DNA of 64,000 nucleotides from Oceanobacillus sp. FSL K6-2867 (GCF_037963145.1 NZ_CP150144.1:682001-746000), one strand, 5' to 3'. Numbered from the stretch's first letter, positions 1-9,498 are shown. Notes: generated by a model from the sequence alone, not told the origin. Program-made: numbers and translations.

Positions 1-690
1 TAAATGAAAAGTTCGTTCATTTAAATGGATAACCCGAATTCATTTTAAATACTTTTCATCTCTATTAACTTAAAGTACATTACCCTCCGCACATAAATTA
101 AAAACGCCTTTTTTATAACTTTTTTTCGGGGTTAGAATAAAACGCTGGAAAATTGAAAGAGCTCCTAAACAGCCCTTCAATTCTATTTCATTAAATGATT
201 TCTTTCAGTATAATTGAATTAGTTAATATATAGTAATAGAAAGGATGTTTGCCCTACAAATCTCGTACAAAGCCAAAAGCATTATATATTCTCGAGTTTT
301 TAAACAAACGAAAAAAGAAAAACAACACTACTTCAATCTGTATAAAGGATATGAAGGAGAAGTTCTATTCGATCATTTCACAGAAAACTACATGGGATCC
401 TTCACGCGTGATTCTCATATCTTTTTGGGTTCTATCGACTGTGACGGCTCTCTTCTCGGATGATTCTCATGTCTTTTTGGGTTCTATCAACCGTGACAGC
501 ATTCCTCTCGGTGGTTTTTATATTATATTTAGTTCTATCGACCGTGACAGCAACTATCTCAGTTAATTCTCATATCATTTCCAAATTTATCAACCGTGAC
601 GGTACTCTTCTCGGTCGTTTCTGTATATCTTGCCCCTTGCATTTCAATAAAATGATATATATAATAGTTAAAAACTCAATATGTTAAGCG
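1..690. other. Gene-poor region upstream of the trpS leader
   Basis: No convincing gene is visible. Three overlapping short reading frames run through 245-687, but none has a good ribosome site, and they exist because a 52-bp repeat (not a multiple of three) passes through all frames. A short inverted repeat (TAAATGAA at 1-8, TTCATTTA at 16-23) and a weak hairpin near 153-184 (AATTGAA/TTCAATT arms) could be terminators of genes outside the window. Confidence 0.6.
410..620. repeat. Imperfect tandem repeat, period about 52 bp, four copies
   Basis: The best-conserved core, TATC(A/G)ACCGTGAC(A/G)G, recurs with its TATC at about 433, 485, 536 and 588 (spacings 52, 51, 52). Each unit also carries a GATTCTCAT(A/G)TC-like start and a CTCTTCTCGG-like end. 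The outer copies are the most diverged. The period does not preserve a reading frame, so the repeat is unlikely to be coding. It looks like a degenerate member of a dispersed, intergenic repeat family; function unknown. Confidence 0.8.
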
Positions 691-724
691 ATGATAAAGA
701 TATAGTACAATTTACCCGCTGATT

Positions 725-880
725 TTTAGAGAGCTTGTGGTTGGTGGGAGCAAGCATCAAGGTAATTTGGAATTGGGCTTTAGAGCTGATGACAATTAAA
801 GTGATCTTACACAGTTAAGATAATTAGGGTGGCACCGCGGTTCATTCGTCCCTTTTCTATAGGGAGAATGGGCTTTTTTA
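725..880 (+). promoter_or_regulatory. T-box leader (tRNA-Trp responsive) of trpS
   Basis: The T-box consensus AGGGTGGCACCGCGG is present at 826-840. It is followed by a terminator hairpin (arms near 843-853 and 861-871) and a T run at 874-879. The stem I region starts near AGAGAGC at 728 and contains the conserved GGTTGGTG segment. A TGG codon at 774-776, in the GAATTGGGC context near the 3' side of stem I, is a plausible tryptophan specifier and agrees with the downstream gene. Uncharged tRNA-Trp should stabilise the antiterminator and let transcription reach trpS. The specifier position is inferred; the T-box itself is certain. Confidence 0.93.
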
Positions 881-910
881 ATGCTTTAAAATGATAAGAT
901 GGAGTGATAG

Positions 911-1903
<993 letters not shown>

Positions 1904-1911
1904 CAATTTAA

Positions 1912-1946
1912 AATGCGCTAGGCAGATCAATTCTGCTTAGCGCATT
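1912..1946 (+). terminator. Hairpin after trpS
   Basis: AATGCGCTA and TAGCGCATT arms bracket an AGGCAGA/TCTGCT inner stem. The following T tract is weak, so termination efficiency is uncertain. It lies between convergent trpS and yjbA. Confidence 0.6.
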
Positions 1947-1976
1947 GCTTTAGCTCATTCAATGACATGATGAAAA

Positions 1977-2738
1977 TTATTTTTGATTTGATGTATCATG
2001 CTCTGGTCCAATTTCCGCTTCCCACATCTTTTCCAAAAATGGTTGTCCACGAATCAGTTTCATACATAACTCTTCATGTGCAGTACTCCATCCATCCTTT
2101 ACACCGTTATACAATGCTTGCCATACCTTATCTTCATCCATAAAACGGATGGCAGGATACTTTTTTGGATCCCATTCTGTTAACCAATACCGCAATTCTT
2201 CACGATTATTTGTTGTTTTTAATTGGTCTAAGCCAATCATCAGCAATTGCTTAAGTTGTCTTTCTTTTCGTGTAAGACCAAATATTAGCTCCGGTGGCAT
2301 GGATAGCATATGGTATTCTTTCTTATAATCACTTTCAACAAATTTAAAGGATTGGGCTTTCGTATTGGCAATCATATCGAACACAAGCTGTTCCTGACGT
2401 GGTATTAATCTGCTTTTACGAATTGGAATGGAATAGCCAATCGTATCAAAAGCAAGTATTTCATTGCCATCGGTAACAATACATGCATACTCCACAACCG
2501 ATCTTTGCTGGCCTTTTCGTGTATATGCTCTTTTGTAAATTGAATCAAGCAAAGCTTTTGGCAGATCATGCATATCATTTTCAATGTAGTTATATAGTGA
2601 TTCTGTTATGTATAACAATGGCACTTGGTCCAGCAGCTCAATTGTGTCCTCTTTACGCCACTCATGAAAATGGCAGACACTATAGCCATTTTCTTCCCCT
2701 TCAAACCAATTCACCCATACATCGTGCAAATATAACAT
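1977..2738 (-). CDS. yjbA: YjbA family protein (DUF3603)
   Basis: Recognised as the YjbA/DUF3603 family by overall sequence and by its position next to trpS, as in B. subtilis. No biochemical role is known. The protein is acidic, without signal peptide or membrane segment, so probably cytoplasmic. I chose the start at MLYLHDVW because GTGAGGG lies seven bases upstream; a start seven codons earlier lacks a ribosome site. Length 253 aa. Confidence 0.88.
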   Translation of the reverse strand: MLYLHDVWVNWFEGEENGYSVCHFHEWRKEDTIELLDQVPLLYITESLYNYIENDMHDLPKALLDSIYKRAYTRKGQQRSVVEYACIVTDGNEILAFDTIGYSIPIRKSRLIPRQEQLVFDMIANTKAQSFKFVESDYKKEYHMLSMPPELIFGLTRKERQLKQLLMIGLDQLKTTNNREELRYWLTEWDPKKYPAIRFMDEDKVWQALYNGVKDGWSTAHEELCMKLIRGQPFLEKMWEAEIGPEHDTSNQK

Positions 2739-2821
2739 AGAACAACCCTCACTTTTCATATTCCGATTTAGAATACATTATGACCATCACGGAGAAAAAT
2801 ATTCGAGAAGTTCCATTAAAA

Positions 2822-3022
2822 TTAATTTGGATAACGATAAAGCACATATGCCATGATTGCAAGTCCGATTAATAGAAAGTAGCATTCAATCCTTCCACTA
2901 ATAAAGATAAAATAGTCTGCCCATGATAAGCCAGCTGGCAAGAAGTTCATATATGCAATAATGGTAACGCCACCAGTAACAGCTAGTCCAAAACCAATGA
3001 GAAAAATAAAAATATACCCCAT
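2822..3022 (-). CDS. Small two-helix membrane protein
   Basis: A 66-aa hydrophobic protein with one membrane segment near residues 2-26 and a second near 45-61, ending in YRYPN. Two ATG codons are adjacent; the second has AGGTGG at the better distance. I do not recognise a named family. It lies between yjbA and the fabF region and is transcribed in the same direction, but a terminator and about 400 bases separate it from fabF, so it probably has its own promoter. Confidence 0.65.
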   Translation of the reverse strand: MGYIFIFLIGFGLAVTGGVTIIAYMNFLPAGLSWADYFIFISGRIECYFLLIGLAIMAYVLYRYPN

Positions 3023-3067
3023 CATACCCCACCTAAGCTTGTCCGTTTTTATTAATACATCCTATGC

Positions 3068-3101
3068 TTGTACAAACAAGAGCATGTCACTTTGTACAAG
3101 A
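3068..3101. repeat. Perfect 10-bp inverted repeat
   Basis: CTTGTACAAA at 3068-3077 and TTTGTACAAG at 3092-3101 are exact reverse complements, 14 bases apart. It lies about 45-80 bases upstream of the small membrane gene, so it could be an operator or a leader hairpin. No T run follows on either strand that would make it a clear terminator. Confidence 0.75.
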
Positions 3102-3227
3102 TTATTCGCTTACGCAGGAATCGCTGATCTGAATAACACTCTTTTCAGATTGAGCCCTTTCTATCTATCATTTTCCCATCCCCTTTATTACTATATAAGA
3201 TATAGGCTTTTATCCTTGAAAAACACT

Positions 3228-3255
3228 ATAAAAAAACACAGACATCTGTCTGCGT
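3228..3255 (-). terminator. Intrinsic terminator of the candidate small gene
   Basis: Read on the minus strand, ACGCAGAC, an AGAT loop and GTCTGTGT are followed by seven T. It ends a transcript that cannot be fabF, which has its own terminator at 3409-3446, so it supports a separate short gene or RNA. Confidence 0.85.
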
Positions 3256-3266
3256 TAAGTAGTTTA

Positions 3267-3359
3267 TTAACGGGTAGAATGGAAATGTCCTAACCTTACT
3301 TCCATACTGGGAACAAAGTTTCCGAATGAACTTCCTAACATCGCTACTCTCTTACCAAT
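3267..3359 (-). CDS. Candidate 30-codon gene with an ATT start
   Basis: On the minus strand AGAGGTG is followed five bases later by ATT GGT AAG, opening a 30-codon frame ending with TAA, 12 bases before a strong terminator. The peptide would begin (M)GKRVAMLGSSFGNF and end GHFHSTR; it has no signal peptide or membrane helix. An internal ATG at codon 7 would give 24 residues but has a poor ribosome site. ATT starts are rare but known (infC). It might instead be a small RNA whose SD-like sequence is fortuitous. Not recognised from any family. Confidence 0.35.
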   Translation of the reverse strand: MGKRVAMLGSSFGNFVPSMEVRLGHFHSTR

Positions 3360-3408
3360 TATTTCACCTCTTTAAAAATAAAGAAATTGAACGCTTCTCA
3401 TTTACAGG

Positions 3409-3446
3409 AAAAGCTGACTAGCGTTTCAAACCGCTGCCAGCTTTTT
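3409..3446 (-). terminator. fabF terminator
   Basis: AAAAGCTG and CAGCTTTT outer arms with an AGCG/CGCT inner stem, starting eight bases after the fabF stop codon on the minus strand. Confidence 0.75.
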
Positions 3447-3453
3447 ACTGCTA

Positions 3454-4692
3454 TTATTTATATTTTTTAAATACAAGTGCGACATTGTGGCCGCCGAAGC
3501 CAAGTGAGTTACTTACTACAATATCTACATTTTGTTGTCTTGCTTCATTCGGAACATAATCTAAATCACAGTCTGGATCTGGTGTTTCATAATTGATGGT
3601 TGCAGGAACAACACTATCTTTAATCGATTTGATAGAAATAACTGCTTCTACTCCGCCTGCAGCTCCAAGCAGATGTCCTGTCATGGATTTCGTGGACGAA
3701 ATTGCAAGCTTGCTAGCATGATCACCGAAAACAGATTTAATTGCAGCCGTTTCATATTTATCATTTAAATTCGTGCTTGTCCCGTGGGCATTAAGATAAT
3801 CAACTTCTTCTGGAGCAATTCCAGCATCCTTAAGTGCAAGTTCCATCGCACGTGCTGCACCTTCCCCATTTTCTGCTGGAGCGGTAATATGATACGCATC
3901 ACCTGTAGCTCCATAGCCTACAATCTCTCCATAAATTTCTGCACCACGTTCAAGTGCCGTTTCCAATGATTCGAGTATTAGGATTCCGGCTCCTTCACCC
4001 ATGACAAAACCATCACGATTTTGATCAAATGGACGGCTAGCTGTACGTGGATCTTCATTCGTAGACAAAGCTTTCGCTGAAGAGAACCCTGCAAAGGCCA
4101 TATCGGAAATCGGTGCCTCTGTTCCTCCAGCAATAATGTAGTCAACATCACCACGTTCAATAGCTTTGAAAGCATCTCCAATTGAATTAGCACCTGATGC
4201 GCATGCTGTAACAGAGCAAGAGTTAATGCCTTTGGCACCTAACTGAATAGATACCTGACCTGCCGCCATATCCGGAATCATCATAGGAACAAAAAATGGA
4301 CTAACCCTTTTCGGTCCTTTTTCCAATAGCTTTGTATGCTGCTCTTCCCATGTTTTCATACCACCGATTCCTGATCCAATCCATACTCCTACTCGGTGTG
4401 CATTGCTGTCATCAATCGTAAGCTTTGCATCCTCTACAGCCATTTTTGCAGCAGCAACTGCATACTGTGTAAATGGATCCATCTTACGCATATCTTTTTT
4501 ATCCATATACTCTGTTGGATCGAAATCCTTTACTTCCGCAGCAACCTTGGCAGGATAATTATCCTTGTTGACTTTTGTTACAAAGTCAATTCCTGATTTG
4601 CCTGCAAGAATATTTTCCCACATTGTTTCCACGTTATTTCCTAGAGGTGTTACTGCTCCTAGTCCAGTAACGACTACCCTGTTTTTTTTCAT
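3454..4692 (-). CDS. fabF: 3-oxoacyl-[acyl-carrier-protein] synthase II FabF
   Basis: Elongating condensing enzyme of type II fatty acid synthesis, adding malonyl-ACP to a growing acyl-ACP. The 412-aa length fits the family. The nucleophile Cys164 lies in TACASGANS, and the two catalytic histidines are in NAHGTSTN and [12 protein letters not shown]. The start at MKKNRVVV is set by AGGTGG eight bases upstream; a GTG four codons earlier is unlikely. It follows fabH by 31 bases, so the two form an operon under the FapR-type promoter upstream of fabH. Confidence 0.97.
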   Translation of the reverse strand: MKKNRVVVTGLGAVTPLGNNVETMWENILAGKSGIDFVTKVNKDNYPAKVAAEVKDFDPTEYMDKKDMRKMDPFTQYAVAAAKMAVEDAKLTIDDSNAHRVGVWIGSGIGGMKTWEEQHTKLLEKGPKRVSPFFVPMMIPDMAAGQVSIQLGAKGINSCSVTACASGANSIGDAFKAIERGDVDYIIAGGTEAPISDMAFAGFSSAKALSTNEDPRTASRPFDQNRDGFVMGEGAGILILESLETALERGAEIYGEIVGYGATGDAYHITAPAENGEGAARAMELALKDAGIAPEEVDYLNAHGTSTNLNDKYETAAIKSVFGDHASKLAISSTKSMTGHLLGAAGGVEAVISIKSIKDSVVPATINYETPDPDCDLDYVPNEARQQNVDIVVSNSLGFGGHNVALVFKKYK

Positions 4693-4723
4693 GACCTTTT
4701 CCACCTTTCACTAAATTAACGGC

Positions 4724-5662
4724 TTATCTGCCCCAGCGCATTGCAACGGCACCCCAGGTTAGCCCGCCACCAAAGCCAACTAATACAATTAAATCATTAT
4801 CCTTTATTTTACCTTCTTTTACCGATTCTGATAAAGCCATAGGTATTGATGCAGCAGAATTATTTCCATACTTTCGAATCGTCTGGGCCATTTTATCGGA
4901 TGAAATTCCTAAACGCTCACGCGCAGCATCCATAATCCGAATATTCGCCTGATGCGGCACTAAATAATCAACATCCTCTTTACTATAACCTAATTGATTA
5001 ATTACGTTAACTGTAGACTCCGGCATTTGTCTTACTGCAAATTTAAATACTTCACGCCCGTTCATAACGAGTTGATCATTTTCATTCTGATATAAATCTT
5101 TACCGCCAGATCCATTAGCTCCTAATTCAAAGGATAATATTCCTTTTCCTTCAGTTACTTCACCGACAACCGCTGCTCCAGCTCCATCTCCAAGCAATAC
5201 ACAGGTAGAACGGTCTTCCCAATTAATTATTTTAGATAGTTTATCTGCGCCAATAACGAGTACATTTTTGTAAGCTTTTGTTTCGATAAATTGTTTAGCT
5301 GTAATCAAACCATACATAAACCCAGCACATGCAGCGCCAATATCCATTGCTGCGGCCTTTGTAGCTCCAAGGCGTTCTTGCACCATGCATGCTACAGAAG
5401 GAAATGGGGTATCTGCTGTTACGGTTGCAACTAATATTAAATCAATTTCACTTGCATCCATTTTAGCTTCTTCAAGTGCCCCAAGTGCTGCGTAATAGGA
5501 CATATCCGATGTGTTTATATCGTCTTCAGCTAGCCTTCTTTCTTCAATCCCAGTTCGGGTGCGGATCCATTCATCATTTGTGTCAACTATTTTTTCCAAA
5601 TCTTTATTTGTAACAACTCTCGTTGGAAGATAATGTCCTGTCCCCAATATACCTACGTTCAT
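4724..5662 (-). CDS. fabH: 3-oxoacyl-[acyl-carrier-protein] synthase III FabH
   Basis: Initiating condensing enzyme of fatty acid synthesis, joining acyl-CoA and malonyl-ACP; in Bacilli it prefers branched primers. The 312-aa protein has the Cys-His-Asn triad: Cys112 in [10 protein letters not shown], His in VPHQANIRI and Asn in [16 protein letters not shown] site precedes the ATG. It is the first gene of the fabHF unit, with a FapR-like operator over its promoter. Confidence 0.97.
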   Translation of the reverse strand: MNVGILGTGHYLPTRVVTNKDLEKIVDTNDEWIRTRTGIEERRLAEDDINTSDMSYYAALGALEEAKMDASEIDLILVATVTADTPFPSVACMVQERLGATKAAAMDIGAACAGFMYGLITAKQFIETKAYKNVLVIGADKLSKIINWEDRSTCVLLGDGAGAAVVGEVTEGKGILSFELGANGSGGKDLYQNENDQLVMNGREVFKFAVRQMPESTVNVINQLGYSKEDVDYLVPHQANIRIMDAARERLGISSDKMAQTIRKYGNNSAASIPMALSESVKEGKIKDNDLIVLVGFGGGLTWGAVAMRWGR

Positions 5663-5693
5663 ACTGACAGCTCCCTTATATATTCATTAATGA

Positions 5694-5746
5694 TGTTGCG
5701 TTTTAATATCAATTATTATGACTTGGTACTAATTTTAATGTAAAAT
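5694..5746 (-). promoter_or_regulatory. fabHF promoter with FapR operator
   Basis: Read on the minus strand, 5715-5733 is ATTAGTACCAAGTCATAAT. Against the published FapR consensus ATTAGTACCTGATACTAAT the first nine bases match exactly and the second half is degenerate. It sits within a sigma-A-like promoter, TTTACA, 18 bases, CATAAT, so a bound repressor would cover the spacer and the -10 box. Malonyl-CoA releases FapR in Bacillus; the same logic is inferred here. Confidence 0.82.
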
Positions 5747-5761
5747 CGTTCATTTAGCAAG

Positions 5762-5783
5762 AAAAAACGGAATTTCACCGTTT
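5762..5783 (-). terminator. med terminator
   Basis: AAACGG and CCGTTT arms with a seven-base loop, followed on the minus strand by a T run. It begins three bases past the med stop codon. Confidence 0.8.
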
Positions 5784-5785
5784 AT

Positions 5786-6733
5786 TCACTGCTCATTAGG
5801 AAGCAGGCCTGTCTCTTTATATTCTTTGATGAGATCATTTATTTCTACCTGAAACGTCTCTGGAATTGCATCATTGAATTCTCCTAATGTAATAAACTCA
5901 TCTTGAAAATCAAAAGTTAGTAACTCCCCCGCCAGCTTACCTTCATTAAATTGCTCGGCCGTTATTTCATAGAGCTCGTCTACATGCTGGATTGTACTTG
6001 TCAACACTGTGTCAGGAGCAATAGAAAGCTGATCTGTAATATAACCAATTGCATAATTTTGATCTGCAGCGGCTTTTCGGATTATTTCATCACTATAAGA
6101 ATCTCCAATCGGATACACTATATCCACACCATTTTGCTGCATCGTTTTATAAATGCCTGTTGCAATATCAATATTTGTCCAGCTATTTGTATAATTAATT
6201 CGTATATGGGCATCTGGGTTTTGATATTTTACGCCCTCATAAAACCCCTCCGCTTCAGATTGCCACGAAAAAGCAGCAATGACACCTATTTCATTTGTGG
6301 CTGTCATCTTACCAGCTACCATTCCAGCAAAAAATCCCATCGCATGCGAGTTAAAGTTTAAGCTCGTAACATTTTCACTGGTCTCACCACCATTAACATA
6401 AACAAAATGAACATCCGGGTATAGCTCTGCAATATCAATAAAATAATCACCATATATGTTGCTATGGCCAAATATTAAGTTCACTCCATCTTGGACTAGT
6501 TCATCAACAGCTTCATTAATCTCCTCTTCTGATGTTATATTTTCCTTGTAATATACTTGGACATCAAAACGTTCTTCGATTAGCAAAAGACCATTATAGC
6601 CTTTCTTACTCCATGCATTTTCATCAATGGCAGTATCAACCAGCAACCCAACATTTTGAATCTCACCTGTATCAAAATACGAGCAGCCAGAGAGAATGAA
6701 TATGAATAATAGTAAGATTATATTTTGCTTCAA
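5786..6733 (-). CDS. med: Med, BMP-family lipoprotein, positive regulator of competence
   Basis: Close to B. subtilis Med in sequence (for example GVNLIFGH, VIAAFSWQ, YAIGYITDQ, VLTSTIQHVD), a basic-membrane-protein-type periplasmic-binding fold that promotes comK expression. The start is taken as TTG at 6733 because GGAGGG lies eight bases upstream. This gives a 315-aa lipoprotein with a short hydrophobic leader and lipobox LSGC (lipidated Cys about residue 17). Longer starts would spoil the signal peptide. In B. subtilis comZ follows med in one operon; here a terminator and then fabH follow, with no room for comZ. Confidence 0.85.
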   Translation of the reverse strand: MKQNIILLLFIFILSGCSYFDTGEIQNVGLLVDTAIDENAWSKKGYNGLLLIEERFDVQVYYKENITSEEEINEAVDELVQDGVNLIFGHSNIYGDYFIDIAELYPDVHFVYVNGGETSENVTSLNFNSHAMGFFAGMVAGKMTATNEIGVIAAFSWQSEAEGFYEGVKYQNPDAHIRINYTNSWTNIDIATGIYKTMQQNGVDIVYPIGDSYSDEIIRKAAADQNYAIGYITDQLSIAPDTVLTSTIQHVDELYEITAEQFNEGKLAGELLTFDFQDEFITLGEFNDAIPETFQVEINDLIKEYKETGLLPNEQ

Positions 6734-6829
6734 GGCTTTGACCCTCCGTTCTGCCACATTTATGAAAGTTCTCAACATCATACCTGCTATATTTTCTTAG
6801 GTAAATCATCCCTATGTTATCCATATATA

Positions 6830-7447
6830 TCAAATCATAAAATTTCTTTTAGAACGGTAGTGTTCAATTACCGCTTTCACTCTTTTATGTTTAGGTATAT
6901 TCTCACGGATGAAGACGTTTTTTTCAAGTTTAGAATCATCTGATTTTCCTTTATCATGATGATTAACATATAAGACCCTCGGCAAATCTGAAATTTGCAG
7001 CCACTGGAGCAGTGCTTTTGAAAAATCACCTATATAAAGTGCATTTTTCTTAAATGCTTCTGATGCAAAAGGTATGAACTTACCTTGGTCAAATATCCCT
7101 TCTTCTTTCATCGGCATCCACTCTCCAAAAAGAATTGGAGTGTAAATAGCAGTGCATCTCTTATGCCCTTCCAAATAATCGGCGTTTTTAGCAGGATTAA
7201 TTACAATTAATTGTTCAAAATCATGCAATATGTCACTTGCAAGATCTCTGACAAAGATACCTGTATTAAACTTTTTTTGAACGTCTCCTGAAATCATGGA
7301 AAATGAGCTATTCCGTATAAAAAACATGCTTAAATCCTCTTCATTATCAGAAGCTTCCAAAGCATTAACATGATAACCATTTTCTAAAAGCATATCAGCA
7401 ATATGATAGGTTATCCATTCATTACAATCCATTACAAAAATAGACAT
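6830..7447 (-). CDS. yjaV: YjaV family protein
   Basis: A 205-aa protein with a beta-strand and glycine-poor start (MSIFVMDCNEWITYHIADML) reminiscent of a nucleotide-binding fold, but no catalytic motif I can name. It lies upstream of and in line with med, as yjaV does in B. subtilis, which is the main support for the name. AAGGTG precedes the ATG at good spacing. Function unknown; a role with med is only suggested by the conserved order. Confidence 0.72.
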   Translation of the reverse strand: MSIFVMDCNEWITYHIADMLLENGYHVNALEASDNEEDLSMFFIRNSSFSMISGDVQKKFNTGIFVRDLASDILHDFEQLIVINPAKNADYLEGHKRCTAIYTPILFGEWMPMKEEGIFDQGKFIPFASEAFKKNALYIGDFSKALLQWLQISDLPRVLYVNHHDKGKSDDSKLEKNVFIRENIPKHKRVKAVIEHYRSKRNFMI

Positions 7448-7671
7448 TCGTAAACACCTTCCCTTATCAAGGATTCTTGTGTTGCATTTAAATATTATAA
7501 TTTCATGACAAGCCTTTTCATTTTCATTCGTATTTGATAAACTATATGAGGGTATTAAGATGAATATCGTACGATTTATAAAATGATTTTCAAAACAATA
7601 TGAAACTGGGTTGTTTCAAAAGATTCACCTGATTATAACCTTTTATAGAATAAAAAAATGAGGTGGGAGCT

Positions 7672-7848
7672 ATGCGTTACATAATGACAATTGTTTGGGC
7701 CATATTGATTGGCGCTGCTGTATCCTATGTATTAACCAGCATGGGCGGAGAACCTTTCGTCCTATCAGATGCGTTAATTCTTTCAGCTGTTTTTGCAGTG
7801 GCTGCTTTCATTTTAAGTGATGGCGTGCTTCGAGAAGAAAGTAATTAA
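7672..7848 (+). CDS. yjzD: YjzD family small membrane protein (DUF2929)
   Basis: A 58-aa protein of two hydrophobic helices (about residues 3-20 and 29-48) separated by a short loop with MGGEPF. It matches the YjzD/DUF2929 family in length and pattern, and yjzD sits upstream of yjaV and med in B. subtilis; here it is divergent from yjaV. The start is fixed by AGGTGGGAG just upstream of ATG. Confidence 0.82.
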   Translation: MRYIMTIVWAILIGAAVSYVLTSMGGEPFVLSDALILSAVFAVAAFILSDGVLREESN

Positions 7849-7858
7849 AAGCAGAAAT

Positions 7859-7890
7859 AACCCTTGCCTTAAGCAATGATGGCAAGGGTT
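7859..7890. terminator. Bidirectional terminator
   Basis: AACCCTTGCC and GGCAAGGGTT are perfect arms, with T-rich sequence after the plus-strand arm and T-poor sequence on the other side. Shared by convergent yjzD and the Gly-rich protein gene. Confidence 0.85.
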
Positions 7891-7897
7891 TTCCGTT

Positions 7898-8218
7898 TTA
7901 ATACCAGGGAAGGATACTTATGGCTGCGAGTGCTGCTAGTGGCAAAATTAATCGTTGAAATCTACGAGGCGGCCGACCAAACCCGTAACCGAATCCTGGA
8001 TAGCCGAAACCGGGATAACCAAAACCAAATTGTCTATTATCTTCATGCTCTTGGTAAGCTTGTTGATTCGGATCTACTGGAACAGCAAAATATACATATT
8101 CATCATCCAAACCGGTTATAATTCCATCAAAACTTGAGCCATCGGTAGTTTGTGCAAATACATACGAATGCATATGGCTTTTACATAAATCATACATATG
8201 TTTAGTATTACTTTTCAT
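7898..8218 (-). CDS. Small-barrel-like protein with Gly/Phe/Tyr-rich repeat and C-terminal hydrophobic tail
   Basis: A 106-aa protein in three parts. Residues about 12-48 (HSYVFAQTTDGSSFDGIITG and following) look like an LSm/SH3-like small beta barrel. Residues about 61-82 are a low-complexity GFGYPGFGYPGFGYGFGR tract. Residues about 88-106 form a short hydrophobic tail (LILPLAALAAISILPWY). GGAGG lies eight bases before ATG. Proteins of this plan occur in many Bacillaceae, but I know no established function. The barrel assignment is inference. Confidence 0.75.
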   Translation of the reverse strand: MKSNTKHMYDLCKSHMHSYVFAQTTDGSSFDGIITGLDDEYVYFAVPVDPNQQAYQEHEDNRQFGFGYPGFGYPGFGYGFGRPPRRFQRLILPLAALAAISILPWY

Positions 8219-8313
8219 TTTCGTAACCTCCTTCTCACCAACAGCCTATTCATTGGCCCAGTATATGGTGACTTGTTTGCAGGTGAAAATGAACGGCAAA
8301 AGGAGAGAGAACA

Positions 8314-9135
8314 ATGGACTTTGTGTCAGAATTGTGGACAATCATTCAGTATTTTATTTTAGGACTCGTACAAGGTGTTACGGAACCAATTCCAATTTCA
8401 TCAAGTGGACATCTAATTATTTTCAGGGAACTCTTTGGAATTGAAGCAAGGGGTTTATCCTTCGAGATATTCGTGAACTTCGCTTCACTTTTAGCAGTTT
8501 TTATTATTTACTGGAACGATATTATTCGTTTAATTAAAAATGGCTTTACTTACTTAATAAAACAGGATCCAGAAGCTAAAAGCGACTTTCAATTTATTAT
8601 TTATCTTATTGTCGCTACAATCCCAGTTGGTATAATTGGTGTATTTTTCGGTGATGCAATTGGAGATGCATTAAGCGGAACAAATGTAGTGGGAGTTACC
8701 CTGCTCATTACTGCAGTTGCTATATGGATGATTCGTAATTTAAGAGGAAGAAAAAATGACCGTGACTTATCAATGAGAGATGCATTGATTGTCGGACTTA
8801 CACAAGCAGTTGCGGTGACACCAGGGATTAGTCGTTCAGGTTCAACAATTGTTGCATCGATGCTAGTTGGGATGAGGCAGGAAACAGCACTTCGCTTTTC
8901 ATTCCTGTTATATATCCCTGTCAGCCTTGGGACAACCATTCTGGAGGTACCTGAATTAGTGAGCAGCCCCGAATTTCAATCTATGCTCATTCCGAATATC
9001 ATTGCCTTTATTACAGCGTTTATTGCAACTTACTTTGCTTTAAAATGGTTTATGAATATCATGGCAAAAGGCAATTTAAAATATTTCTCCTATTACTGTG
9101 TTGTCGTCGGATTATTGGTTATATTCTTTTTATAA
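8314..9135 (+). CDS. uppP: Undecaprenyl-diphosphatase UppP (BacA)
   Basis: Integral membrane phosphatase that recycles undecaprenyl diphosphate to the monophosphate carrier used for peptidoglycan and teichoic acid synthesis. Both BacA signatures are present: [14 protein letters not shown] at residues about 20-33 and PGISRSGST near residue 170. The 273-aa length and about eight hydrophobic helices are typical. AGGAGAG precedes the ATG. It is a single-gene unit between terminators. Confidence 0.96.
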   Translation: MDFVSELWTIIQYFILGLVQGVTEPIPISSSGHLIIFRELFGIEARGLSFEIFVNFASLLAVFIIYWNDIIRLIKNGFTYLIKQDPEAKSDFQFIIYLIVATIPVGIIGVFFGDAIGDALSGTNVVGVTLLITAVAIWMIRNLRGRKNDRDLSMRDALIVGLTQAVAVTPGISRSGSTIVASMLVGMRQETALRFSFLLYIPVSLGTTILEVPELVSSPEFQSMLIPNIIAFITAFIATYFALKWFMNIMAKGNLKYFSYYCVVVGLLVIFFL

Positions 9136-9140
9136 AACTA

Positions 9141-9171
9141 AAAGCAGCTCACTTCAAGAATGGGCTGCTTT
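9141..9171. terminator. Terminator between uppP and yitW
   Basis: AAAGCAGC and GCTGCTTT arms with a 15-base loop, T-rich outside on the plus strand. It serves uppP and possibly the convergent yitW. Confidence 0.75.
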
Positions 9172-9186
9172 CCTTATTATTTAAGA

Positions 9187-9498
9187 TCAATCCGGAATTC
9201 CAAGGGCAATTTTAGCATAACGTGACATTTTATCTTTGCCCCATGGCGGATCCCATACGACATTTACTCTTATTTCTTTCGCTTCTGGAATATCTGCAAG
9301 TGCATGCTTAATATCTGTTTCAATATGCGCAGCCAGCGGACATCCCATGGACGTTAAGGTCATCGTAACGTTACAAACCCCATCTTCATCTAAGTCAACA
9401 TCATATATTAATCCTAAATTAACAATGTCAATGCCTAACTCAGGGTCGATTACATTCTCCAATGCGCCAAGTAAATTCTCTTTTAACGCTTCATCCAT
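9187..9498 (-). CDS. yitW: YitW-like metal-sulfur cluster assembly factor (MIP18/DUF59)
   Basis: A 103-aa MIP18/SufT-type protein, cytoplasmic, implicated in Fe-S cluster assembly or delivery. Family features: VIDPELGIDIVNLGLIYDV near the N terminus and TSMGCPLAAHI with the conserved Cys. The start is the ATG behind GGAGG; a TTG five codons upstream overlaps that site and is rejected. It lies by yitV, as in B. subtilis. Confidence 0.9.
   Translation of the reverse strand: MDEALKENLLGALENVIDPELGIDIVNLGLIYDVDLDEDGVCNVTMTLTSMGCPLAAHIETDIKHALADIPEAKEIRVNVVWDPPWGKDKMSRYAKIALGIPD

Larger units (their letters stand above)
3023..3453. other. Intergenic stretch with a candidate small gene, terminators and an inverted repeat
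   Basis: Between the small membrane gene and fabF lie, on the minus strand, the fabF terminator, a candidate 30-codon reading frame with a strong ribosome site and its own terminator, a possible promoter (TTCAAG, 17 bases, TATATA near 3195-3222) and the inverted repeat 3068-3101. Each is listed separately. Confidence 0.6.

Noticed and set aside
410..620. CRISPR array
   Set aside because: Units are head-to-tail diverged copies without unique spacers between identical repeats, and no cas genes are present.
245..687. Three overlapping short reading frames at the start of the window
   Set aside because: They arise from a 52-bp repeat crossing all frames, lack ribosome sites and share peptide motifs only because of the repeat.
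3978..4238. Minus-strand frame inside fabF
   Set aside because: Shadow of fabF in another frame, no ribosome site.
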